DNA of 9,128 nt from DATBMY01 sp036554605 (GTDB taxonomy: Bacteria; Acidobacteriota; Blastocatellia; UBA7656), in assembly GCA_036554605.1 (NCBI GenBank), contig DATBMY010000186.1, positions 1-9,128 on the forward strand, given 5' to 3'. The notes under the pieces were generated by a model. The model saw only the letters and a program-made list of their open reading frames with translations, was not told the origin of the DNA and did not search any database. A program made the translations under genes and the position numbers. Below are positions 1 through 5,827 of this stretch, piece by piece; within the stretch, counting starts at the first letter, position 1; every line of letters starts with the position of its first letter.

Positions 1-684
1 CGCTATATCGATCATACGCTTCTCAAGCCTGATGCGACGCGGGATGAGATACTGAAGATTTGCGAAGAGGGCGCGCGGCATGCCTTCGCATCGGTATGCT
101 TAAATCCGACCTGGGTACGCGAAGCGGCCTGCGCATTGCGCGGAAGCGGCGTCAAGGTCTGCACGGTGATCGGCTTCCCGCTCGGGGCAAATACACCCGA
201 CACGAAGGCATACGAAGCGCGGCGCGCGATATTTGATGGGGCGAGCGAGCTTGACATGGTTATAAATATCGGCGCGCTCAAGTCGCAAGACTATGGGCTC
301 GTCCGGCGCGATATTGCAGCGGTTGTAGAGGTCGCCCATGAATTTGATTACATAAGTAAAGTGATAATCGAAACCGCGCTGCTTTCGGAAGACGAGAAAA
401 TCCGGGCTTGCCTTATTGCCAAAGAGGCCGGCGCCGATTTCGTGAAAACCTCGACCGGGTTCAGCAAAGGTGGCGCGACCGCTGCCGACATAGCCTTAAT
501 GCGTCGGGTAGTTGGCGATCAGATGGGGGTGAAAGCGTCGGGGGGAGTTAAGGACCTGAAGCAAGCGCGGGAGATGATACAGGCAGGCGCGACCCGCATA
601 GGCGCAAGTGTCGGCGTAAAGATAGTTCAAGAGGCGGCGGGCAAACCCTCACCCACCAGCGGCCTCACATTCCAGGCATACTAG
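1..684 (+). CDS. deoC: Deoxyribose-phosphate aldolase, 5'-truncated by window edge
   Basis: This enzyme cleaves 2-deoxy-D-ribose 5-phosphate to glyceraldehyde 3-phosphate and acetaldehyde in deoxynucleoside salvage, in the cytoplasm. The reading frame is open from base 1 and starts inside the diagnostic YIDHTLLKP segment near the family N-terminus, so probably only 10-20 residues are missing. In-window landmarks are the ELDMVINIG strand (with the family's acid/base Asp), the VKTSTGF motif whose Lys (codon 445-447) is the Schiff-base lysine of class I DERA, and the GVKASGGVK motif whose Lys (codon 532-534) is the second active-site lysine. The protein ends in Tyr, as does the E. coli enzyme, where the terminal Tyr assists catalysis. 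The 227 visible codons match the family's usual size. A TTG at 136 would also open this frame, but it would remove the conserved N-terminal strand. The gene converges on fabH with 12 bases between stops. Identification is very secure. Confidence 0.96.
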   Translation, partial: RYIDHTLLKPDATRDEILKICEEGARHAFASVCLNPTWVREAACALRGSGVKVCTVIGFPLGANTPDTKAYEARRAIFDGASELDMVINIGALKSQDYGLVRRDIAAVVEVAHEFDYISKVIIETALLSEDEKIRACLIAKEAGADFVKTSTGFSKGGATAADIALMRRVVGDQMGVKASGGVKDLKQAREMIQAGATRIGASVGVKIVQEAAGKPSPTSGLTFQAY

Positions 685-696
685 TCGAGATCCGCG

Positions 697-1695
697 CTAG
701 AAAGCCCAGCGGCTGAGGACCGAGCCGACCGTATATCCTGCGCCCACGGCGGCAAACAGCACGAGATTTCCCTTTTTCAATCGACCATCGTCAATAGCGT
801 CGCCCATAGCAAGCGGGATTGTCGCCGCCGTAGTATTGCCAAACTTTTGTATATTCTTGACGACCTTTTTCTCGTCGAGGCCGAGCTTTTCAGCGGCGGC
901 ATTGATAATGCGCAGGTTCGCCTGGTGCGCTATAAAAAGGTCAACCTCTTTTCCGCTGAGGTTATTGCGGTCAAGTATAGACCGGCTGATCTCGCCCATC
1001 TTCCGCACCGCGTACTTGAAGACCGGCTGTCCTTCCTGGTGGACATAGTGCATTTTTTTGTCGACAGTTTCATGCGAAGATGGGTTCAGGCTTCCGCCTG
1101 CCGGCATATTGAGGAACTGGCCGCCGGAACCGTCGATTTCATGCATGAAATCGAGTATGCCTACGTCCTCGCTTTCGCTCGGCTCCAGCAATACCGCGCC
1201 CGCCCCATCTCCGAATAGAACACAGGTCGCTCGGTCTTCATAGTTGATTATGCTTGACATGACGTCCGCGCCGATTACCACGACCCTGCTGTATCTGCCG
1301 GACTCTATAAATTGCGTGCCGACGCTTAGAGCATAGAGAAACCCGGAGCAAGCGGCCGACACATCGAATCCCCAGGCCCGCGTGGCGCGTACTTTGTCCT
1401 GAACCAGGCAGGCAGTCGCCGGGAAGAACATATCGGGCGTGACCGTGGCGACAATGATGATCTCTATTTCGTCAGGTTCCATGCCGCGCCGTCTGAGCAG
1501 ATCCCCGACGGCCTGCGCCGCAAGCTCAGAGGTCGGAGTTCCCCGCTCAACCATGTGTCGCTCGGTTATCCCCGTGCGCTCCAGTATCCATTCGTGAGTA
1601 GTGTCAACAATCTTTGCCAGATCGTAATTGGTGACGATCTTGGGCGGCACGTACCTGCCGAGCGCGGTGATCTTTGCCCTGCGTTTAGGTCCCAT
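697..1695 (-). CDS. fabH: Beta-ketoacyl-ACP synthase III (FabH)
   Basis: FabH condenses an acyl-CoA primer (usually acetyl-CoA) with malonyl-ACP to start type II fatty acid synthesis in the cytoplasm. The thiolase-fold catalytic triad is complete. Numbered from the start chosen here, it is Cys116 in the AACSGF motif, His257 in IAHQAN and Asn287 in FGNTTAA. The C-terminal GAGYTVGSVLSRW is typical. I place the start at the ATG ending at 1695 (332 aa). It is preceded by a good ribosome binding site (GGGAGG, about 9 bases upstream), and the KITALGRYVPP strand then begins shortly after the start, as in the family. In-frame upstream starts (ATG ending at 1725, TTG ending at 1743) would add 10 or 16 non-conserved residues and lack good ribosome binding sites. 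The gene stands apart from other fatty acid genes in this window. A FabH paralogue with another primer specificity cannot be excluded. Confidence 0.95.
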   Translation of the reverse strand: MGPKRRAKITALGRYVPPKIVTNYDLAKIVDTTHEWILERTGITERHMVERGTPTSELAAQAVGDLLRRRGMEPDEIEIIIVATVTPDMFFPATACLVQDKVRATRAWGFDVSAACSGFLYALSVGTQFIESGRYSRVVVIGADVMSSIINYEDRATCVLFGDGAGAVLLEPSESEDVGILDFMHEIDGSGGQFLNMPAGGSLNPSSHETVDKKMHYVHQEGQPVFKYAVRKMGEISRSILDRNNLSGKEVDLFIAHQANLRIINAAAEKLGLDEKKVVKNIQKFGNTTAATIPLAMGDAIDDGRLKKGNLVLFAAVGAGYTVGSVLSRWAF

Positions 1696-1701
1696 CCGTC
1701 C

Positions 1702-1712
1702 GCTTCCTCCCG
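1702..1712 (-). promoter_or_regulatory. Ribosome binding site that sets the fabH start
   Basis: On the minus strand the sequence reads ACGGGAGGAAG about 8-9 bases before the ATG ending at 1695. It is the only clear Shine-Dalgarno match in front of any of the three possible in-frame starts, so it decides the start chosen for fabH. Confidence 0.6.
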
Positions 1713-1882
1713 TAGGCTCTACCATTCTTTTTTTTAGGGCCAAACCTGAAAGGTCTGGCTGAAACGTAAGGTGGATACTAGCATCCGGCGATTTAACGGC
1801 GCAAGCATGCGCTCACCAGACGCCGTCTTGTTGATGGAGAATTTCGGAGAATGTTTCAAATCGTCAAAGCGCGGTGCAAGAC

Positions 1883-1926
1883 TAAAAATGATGGCCGCCA
1901 TGCGCGACGCAGTTGGCGGCCATCAT
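1883..1926 (-). terminator. Intrinsic terminator after the inositol-1-phosphate synthase gene
   Basis: A perfect 13-base inverted repeat, ATGATGGCCGCCA at 1888-1900 and TGGCGGCCATCAT at 1914-1926, flanks a 13-base loop. Read on the minus strand, the hairpin starts 20 bases after the synthase stop codon and runs directly into a T-tract (the plus strand has AAAAA at 1884-1888). A GC-rich stem followed by a U-run is the classic rho-independent layout. It lacks a comparable T-tract on the plus strand, so it should act in one direction. It separates the synthase transcript from fabH. Confidence 0.85.
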
Positions 1927-1946
1927 GCTTCATATCGTCGCTATTC

Positions 1947-3269
1947 TTAGTCGTAGTATTCGAGACCGAGGTGCGTGATCAACTCTTCGCCCTTCAGATG
2001 GCGGAGCGTATTCTTGAGCTTCATCAACTGTATGAAGAGGTCGTGCTCCGGGTAAAGCTCCGGGGCGGTCATCGGACTCTTGAAATAAAACGACAGCCAC
2101 TCCTGAACGCCTCGCATCCCCGCGCGCTTGCCCAGGTCGAGAAACAGCGCCAGGTCGAGCACTATGGGCGCAGCCAGTATCGAGTCGCGACAGAGGAAAT
2201 CTATCTTGATCTGCATCGGATAGCCGAGCCATCCGAATATATCGATGTTGTCCCATCCCTCTTTATTGTCGCCGCGCGGCGGGTAATAGTTGATCCGCAC
2301 GATGTGGCTGAAGTCTTTATAGAGGGTCGGGTATAGATCGGGCTGAAGTATGTATTCGAGTACCGACAGCTTAGATTCTTCCTTCGTCTTAAACGATTCG
2401 GGATCGTCAAGCACTTCGCCGTCGCGATTGCCCAGGATGTTTGTCGAGAACCATCCATGCAATCCAATCAGCCGCGCCTTTAGCCCGGGCGCAACAATAG
2501 TCTTCATCAAGGTCTGGCCCGTCTTGAAGTCCTTGCCGCAAATCGGCAGCCCCTGATCCTGCGCCAGCTTAACAATTGCCGGCACGTCGACCGTAAGGTT
2601 GGGCGCGCCGTTGGCAAACGGCACACCGCTTTTTAGCGCGGCGTAAGCATAGATCATCGACGGCGCTATGCAGTCCTCATTATCACGCATCGCCCGCTCG
2701 AAAGACTTCAAATCATTATGTGCTTCAACGCATTTCATGAAAATTTCCGTAGAAGCGCACCATATCATCACCAGGCGCTCGCACTCGTTGACGCGCTTGA
2801 ACTCTTTGATGTCGGCCATCAGTTGCTCGGCCAGTTCCATCTTGTTGGCGCCGTGCTTGACGTGAGTGCCGTTGAGCCGCTTTACATATCGCTGATCGAA
2901 TACGGCCTTCATCGGCTTTACAGCCTGCAATTCGGGCTTGAGCTGGTTGACCAGCTCGCGCTCCAGGACGCCCGCGTGCAGTGCCGATTCATAAGCGTCC
3001 TCCTCGAAGATATCCCACGCGCCAAAGACGAGATCGTTTAGAGTCGCAAGCGGGACGAAATCCTTTATGACTGGCACGCGATTCTCAGTTCGCTTGCCGA
3101 GCCGGATGGTGCCCATCTGAGTGAGCGAGCCGATTGGCTCGGCGATCCCTCGCTTGATTGCCTCGACGCCAGCGATGAATGTCGTGCTTACCGCGCCTAG
3201 CCCGACAAGCAACACGCCTAGCTTGCCCTTAGGTTCTTCAATCTGAACGGGTACTTTTTGACTGGACAT
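1947..3269 (-). CDS. ino1: Myo-inositol-1-phosphate synthase
   Basis: The enzyme converts glucose 6-phosphate to 1D-myo-inositol 3-phosphate by an NAD-dependent oxidation, aldol cyclisation and reduction in the cytoplasm. It is the committed step to inositol. The 440-residue protein has an N-terminal Rossmann segment with GLGAVS (residues 23-28) and FGAWDIF (82-88). The catalytic-domain blocks parallel the yeast and plant enzymes: GKDFKTGQT (245-253), LGNRDG (279-284), the ESKLSV lysine (residue 300), GDNK (333-336) and CRDSILAAP (360-368). The lysines in these blocks match those that line the active site in the yeast enzyme. The ATG start ending at 3269 is supported by AGGGAG about 6 bases upstream. 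A strong terminator follows. The gene stands as its own unit, 120 bases downstream of an AraC-family regulator on the same strand. Products could feed inositol lipids or compatible solutes; no downstream enzyme lies in the window to decide. Confidence 0.93.
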   Translation of the reverse strand: MSSQKVPVQIEEPKGKLGVLLVGLGAVSTTFIAGVEAIKRGIAEPIGSLTQMGTIRLGKRTENRVPVIKDFVPLATLNDLVFGAWDIFEEDAYESALHAGVLERELVNQLKPELQAVKPMKAVFDQRYVKRLNGTHVKHGANKMELAEQLMADIKEFKRVNECERLVMIWCASTEIFMKCVEAHNDLKSFERAMRDNEDCIAPSMIYAYAALKSGVPFANGAPNLTVDVPAIVKLAQDQGLPICGKDFKTGQTLMKTIVAPGLKARLIGLHGWFSTNILGNRDGEVLDDPESFKTKEESKLSVLEYILQPDLYPTLYKDFSHIVRINYYPPRGDNKEGWDNIDIFGWLGYPMQIKIDFLCRDSILAAPIVLDLALFLDLGKRAGMRGVQEWLSFYFKSPMTAPELYPEHDLFIQLMKLKNTLRHLKGEELITHLGLEYYD

Positions 3270-3300
3270 TATTCTCCCTTTCGAAAGCCGTGTGGTCGTT

Positions 3301-3354
3301 GCGCAAGAATTGAGAGTTTCTATTAAAGCAGAGCCTGCATCAATAATCTTGCGC
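3301..3354. repeat. Inverted repeat spanning the putative promoter of the inositol synthase gene
   Basis: The arm GCGCAAGA at 3301-3308 is matched exactly by TCTTGCGC at 3347-3354. Pairing continues inward with ATTG (3309-3312) against CAAT (3341-3344) if two bases are skipped in the right arm. A possible minus-strand -10 box (TTTAAT, plus-strand ATTAAA at 3322-3327) lies between the arms. The left arm is also part of the perfect palindrome TTGCGCAA at 3299-3306. The loop is too long for a terminator, so a paired operator is the more natural reading. Function is inference. Confidence 0.45.
3322..3327 (-). promoter_or_regulatory. Possible -10 box for the inositol synthase gene
   Basis: On the minus strand this reads TTTAAT, five of six matches to TATAAT, about 53 bases upstream of the synthase start. 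No convincing -35 hexamer lies 16-18 bases further upstream, which would fit an activator-dependent promoter or simply a chance match. Confidence 0.3.
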
Positions 3355-3389
3355 GATGTTGCTCATTTTTAGCGATGAATTGCCGAAGG

Positions 3390-4250
3390 TCAGTCTTTTG
3401 CCGCCTCCCGGTAGAGCCGGGGGGGCAGCCCCGTGACGGACTTGAAGATCTTAGTGAAGTGGCTCTGGCTCTGGTAGCCCACGCTGGCCGATATTTCGCT
3501 GATGGGGAGCGATGTGTTGGTAAGTAGCTTGCGCGCTCGCTCAAGGCGAAGGTTGGCAAGATAGACGTGAGGGGTAACGCTCATTATCTGTTTGAAGAGG
3601 CGGGCGAAGTGGTATTCCGACAGGTATGCCGCGGCGGCAATCTCTTCAAGCGCCAGCTCGCGCGAGTAATTATCATGCATAAACTCGATAGCGCGGCGAA
3701 GCCTCCGGTCGACGGGACCGGCGCGAGAGATTTCAATCTGCGTGGCCTTCCTCACGCTCAGATGGGAGCGAAGAAGGTGTATGATGAGCTGGCGCACCAT
3801 TGCATCGAGCATCTCGGCGTGGCCCACCTCTTCGGCCGCCAGCTCCGCAACCGCCAGGCGCGCCATCTGTATGACAGTCTCATCACGGGCCGAACTTGAA
3901 AGAAAGACTATCTCTGTCGCGGCGCGAGTGAGCCCTATTTCGGCGGCAAGCTCCGAAACCAGCGCGGGCTCTACTGCTATAGAGATAAACTCTATGTCGT
4001 GCGCTTCGCCTCGATGAGTCTGGCCCGTATTCGTAAACGCGACCTCGCCCGGCTGCAGTTGCACGTCGCTTTCGCCAATCCGCGCGCTCATTCTGCCTGA
4101 GAGTACCGCTGTTACGACATAGGCGGAATGAGAGTGCGGCTCAAACAGAGACTCGGTCGAGGCAGTATGTCTGAGTGTAAAGCCGGGCCGCGATATGAAT
4201 CTCTGTATCTCTGACCGGGCCGGCGCGCGCGGTTTGTCATCGACCGCCAT
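3390..4250 (-). CDS. AraC-family transcriptional regulator with N-terminal cupin domain
   Basis: This is a DNA-binding regulator of 286 residues, the usual AraC/XylS size. Residues about 20-90 form the sensor cupin, with PHSHSAYVV at 38-46 and QPGEVAFTNTGQTH at 66-79 marking its beta-barrel. This fold typically binds a small sugar or similar ligand. Residues about 183-283 hold the two helix-turn-helix motifs. The second carries the family signature around ISEISASVGYQSQSHFTKIFK (spanning 250-270) and ends in TGLPPRLYR. The start lies 8 bases after the stop of the phosphodiesterase gene, and AGGTAG overlapping that stop could serve as its ribosome binding site, which suggests a shared transcript and translational coupling. 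The next gene downstream on the same strand is the inositol-1-phosphate synthase, an obvious candidate target. Ligand and targets cannot be read from the sequence. Confidence 0.92.
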   Translation of the reverse strand: MAVDDKPRAPARSEIQRFISRPGFTLRHTASTESLFEPHSHSAYVVTAVLSGRMSARIGESDVQLQPGEVAFTNTGQTHRGEAHDIEFISIAVEPALVSELAAEIGLTRAATEIVFLSSSARDETVIQMARLAVAELAAEEVGHAEMLDAMVRQLIIHLLRSHLSVRKATQIEISRAGPVDRRLRRAIEFMHDNYSRELALEEIAAAAYLSEYHFARLFKQIMSVTPHVYLANLRLERARKLLTNTSLPISEISASVGYQSQSHFTKIFKSVTGLPPRLYREAAKD

Positions 4251-4258
4251 AATGTAGC

Positions 4259-5131
4259 CTACCTGCTGCCTGGCTGATCGCTGAGCAGGGCGATCAATCT
4301 ATCAGGATAGTTGGTCATTATCGCATCCACGCCACGCGTCATCAGCCGGCGCATAAGCAGTTTGCTGTTTGCTGTCCATACTGAAACTTGAAGCCCGCGC
4401 TCTCGCAGACCCTCAACCGTGCGCCGTGTGGCGAGCGAGAAATGCAGCGCGGCTTCAACGGCTCCGGCCGCGCCCGCCCGGTCGGCGATTGTTCGCGCCG
4501 TCAGAGCGCCGCGCCCGTTGATCGAGAAGGTGGCTGCCGTTCTCACATCAGGCGCGATCCGTTTGGCGTGGCGAACCGCCTGATGATCGAACGATAACAG
4601 CGTAATTGACTCCCGAATCTTCGAGGCAGCGATGATTGCGAGTACCGCATCCAGCAGCCGCTCTCGATATTCAGGGCGACCTTTAATCTCCACGTAAATT
4701 CGCGCGAGGCCCGCGCCGCTCAATCGTTCAAGCACGCTTTCAAGAGTCGGCACCGCCTGCCCCGCATAGATATTTCGTCGCTCTAGTCGCGCCGCGCGCT
4801 TGCCAAGCTTGAGCCGGCGGTCGAACCACGCGCCTGCATCAAGCCGGCTGAGTTGCTCTGATGTGAGCATAGAGACGCCGCCCGCGCCGTTCGTAGTTCT
4901 ATTGACGCGCAAATCGTGAATGACCACCGGAAGTCCATCAGCCGCAAGCTGCACGTCTAGTTCTATGCCAGTTGCGCCCATTGATACTGCGAGATCAAAG
5001 GCCGCCATCGTGTTTTCCGGCGCATGGCCGGAGGCGCCCCTGTGCGCGATTACCAGTGGCGAAAGGCCGGTGGCTGTCGCCATTTGGTGAAGCACTCGTG
5101 ACATTACTATCTTATTGGCGTCGGATTGCAT
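4259..5131 (-). CDS. Glycerophosphodiester phosphodiesterase (GDPD family)
   Basis: The enzyme hydrolyses glycerophosphodiesters, the deacylation products of phospholipids, to sn-glycerol 3-phosphate and an alcohol. From the start used here (290 aa), the metal and catalytic residues are in place: HRG at 30-32, ELD with Glu57 and Asp59, HD at 72-73, Glu148 in VEIK, then SVWTAN near 250 and the closing VDAIMTNYPD. There is no signal peptide, so a cytoplasmic site is likely. The start is uncertain. The ATG ending at 5131 lies 2 bases past the Fur stop codon. ATGs ending at 5104 and 5083 are also possible, and the last begins just before the conserved core. An ATG ending at 5191 would overlap the Fur gene by 58 bases. 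None has a strong ribosome binding site, consistent with reinitiation after Fur. The exact substrate, including whether it takes glycerophosphoinositol, is unknown. Confidence 0.9.
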   Translation of the reverse strand: MQSDANKIVMSRVLHQMATATGLSPLVIAHRGASGHAPENTMAAFDLAVSMGATGIELDVQLAADGLPVVIHDLRVNRTTNGAGGVSMLTSEQLSRLDAGAWFDRRLKLGKRAARLERRNIYAGQAVPTLESVLERLSGAGLARIYVEIKGRPEYRERLLDAVLAIIAASKIRESITLLSFDHQAVRHAKRIAPDVRTAATFSINGRGALTARTIADRAGAAGAVEAALHFSLATRRTVEGLRERGLQVSVWTANSKLLMRRLMTRGVDAIMTNYPDRLIALLSDQPGSR

Positions 5132-5133
5132 TA

Positions 5134-5601
5134 CTATGAGGACGATTTGGCTCGCGATGCCTGCTTTTCCGCCTTCTGGCACGAGGAGCATATGCCGAAT
5201 ATTCGATGGCTATGGCTGAGCGGCTTGAATTTATACCGCCGTACGATTTCGTCTTGTTGCTTTTCGATCTCCTCATTGTAAAACTCTATGAGCAGGCCGC
5301 ACTGTGTGCATATGAGATGATCGTGGTGGGTATGCTTGTACTCGTGCTCGTAGAGCATGCGCCCGTCATGGAACTCCAGTTCACGCGCCAGCCCGCACTC
5401 TCTTAGCAGCTTCAGCGTGCGGTAGACGGTAGTAAATCCGACCGATGGGTCCTTGGACTTAACAATAGAATAGAGGTCTTCGCTCGACACATGCCCTTCG
5501 GTTTCGAGGAACACATCAAGTATCAAGTCGCGCTGCGAGGTTCGCTTCAACCGCTCGCGCTTCAGGTGCTCGTGAAAAATCTGTTTCTCTTCGCGTTCCA
5601 T
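5134..5601 (-). CDS. Fur-family metal-responsive transcriptional regulator
   Basis: This is a dimeric metal-dependent repressor of 155 residues from the start used here, the normal Fur/PerR/Zur length. The N-terminal winged helix spans about residues 15-85 (TSQRDLILDVFL, then SVGFTTVYRTLKLL as the recognition region). The C-terminal dimerisation domain holds the HHDHLIC metal motif (92-98) and both structural zinc CxxC pairs (98/101 and 138/141). The start is the ATG ending at 5601. A start further upstream, ending at 5652, would place the coding region over the -35 and -10 boxes. No good Shine-Dalgarno is seen, and the predicted leader is only about 18 bases. It leads an apparent three-gene unit with the phosphodiesterase and AraC regulator. 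Whether it senses iron, peroxide or zinc cannot be decided from sequence alone. Confidence 0.93.
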   Translation of the reverse strand: MEREEKQIFHEHLKRERLKRTSQRDLILDVFLETEGHVSSEDLYSIVKSKDPSVGFTTVYRTLKLLRECGLARELEFHDGRMLYEHEYKHTHHDHLICTQCGLLIEFYNEEIEKQQDEIVRRYKFKPLSHSHRIFGICSSCQKAEKQASRAKSSS

Positions 5602-5625
5602 ATAAATCTGAAAAAAGCTAAGAGA

Positions 5626-5652
5626 ATTATACACCCTCAATAAAACGATCAA
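5626..5652 (-). promoter_or_regulatory. Promoter of the Fur-family gene cluster
   Basis: On the minus strand a perfect TATAAT (plus-strand ATTATA, 5626-5631) is preceded by TTGATC (plus-strand GATCAA, 5647-5652), a four-of-six -35 match at a somewhat short 15-base spacing. The predicted transcript start near 5619 leaves about 18 bases of leader before the ATG ending at 5601. No clear Fur-box palindrome overlaps it. Confidence 0.6.
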
Positions 5653-5685
5653 AAGCTATACGGTCGCGAGTTGCGCCACACCTAA

Positions 5686-5715
5686 TTGTCATCCAGCGCT
5701 GAACTCCTTTAGAAT
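5686..5715 (+). promoter_or_regulatory. Candidate promoter for the M14 peptidase gene
   Basis: TTGTCA (5686-5691) and TAGAAT (5710-5715) each match the sigma-70 consensus at five of six positions, with an 18-base spacer. Transcription would start near 5722 and leave a leader of about 105 bases. The promoter lies back to back with that of the Fur-family cluster, so the two units diverge from a shared region. I saw no riboswitch-like structure in the leader. Confidence 0.45.
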
Positions 5716-5827
5716 ATCGAACCGCAAAGCATGGCCTGCAGCATCTTTGGCCCTGGCATTATTAATCGAAATGGCAGGCATCCGGATTTGCCCGGCGCCT
5801 CTTATAACGTTTAACCCGGAGAACCTT

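Noticed and set aside
1744..1882. Possible sigma-70 promoter for fabH on the minus strand (TTGCGC and TAGTAT 18 bases apart, or a TTGACG further upstream)
   Set aside because: The first pair matches at only three and four of six positions, and the second has no acceptable -10 box. A promoter must lie here, because a terminator closes the upstream gene, but I cannot place it.
1851..2336. 161-codon plus-strand open frame overlapping the inositol synthase gene
   Set aside because: It runs through the intrinsic terminator hairpin and the 3' end of a well-supported gene, and its product shows no recognisable motif.
3355..3389. Terminator after the AraC-family gene
   Set aside because: There is a short T-run on the plus strand (A-run on the minus strand), but no stable hairpin precedes a T-run in the minus-strand direction. 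Read-through into the inositol synthase gene therefore remains possible.
3567..3899. 110-codon plus-strand open frame inside the AraC-family gene
   Set aside because: It is antisense to the conserved helix-turn-helix region, has no ribosome binding site of note and no recognisable product.
5602..5700. Fur or PerR box in the divergent promoter region
   Set aside because: Only half-site-like AT-rich pieces around the -10 box are seen, with no 7-1-7 palindrome.
5722..5827. Structured leader or riboswitch before the M14 gene
   Set aside because: Only imperfect complementarity (ATGGCCTGC near 5730 with GGCAGGCAT near 5773) is visible, with no known riboswitch signature.
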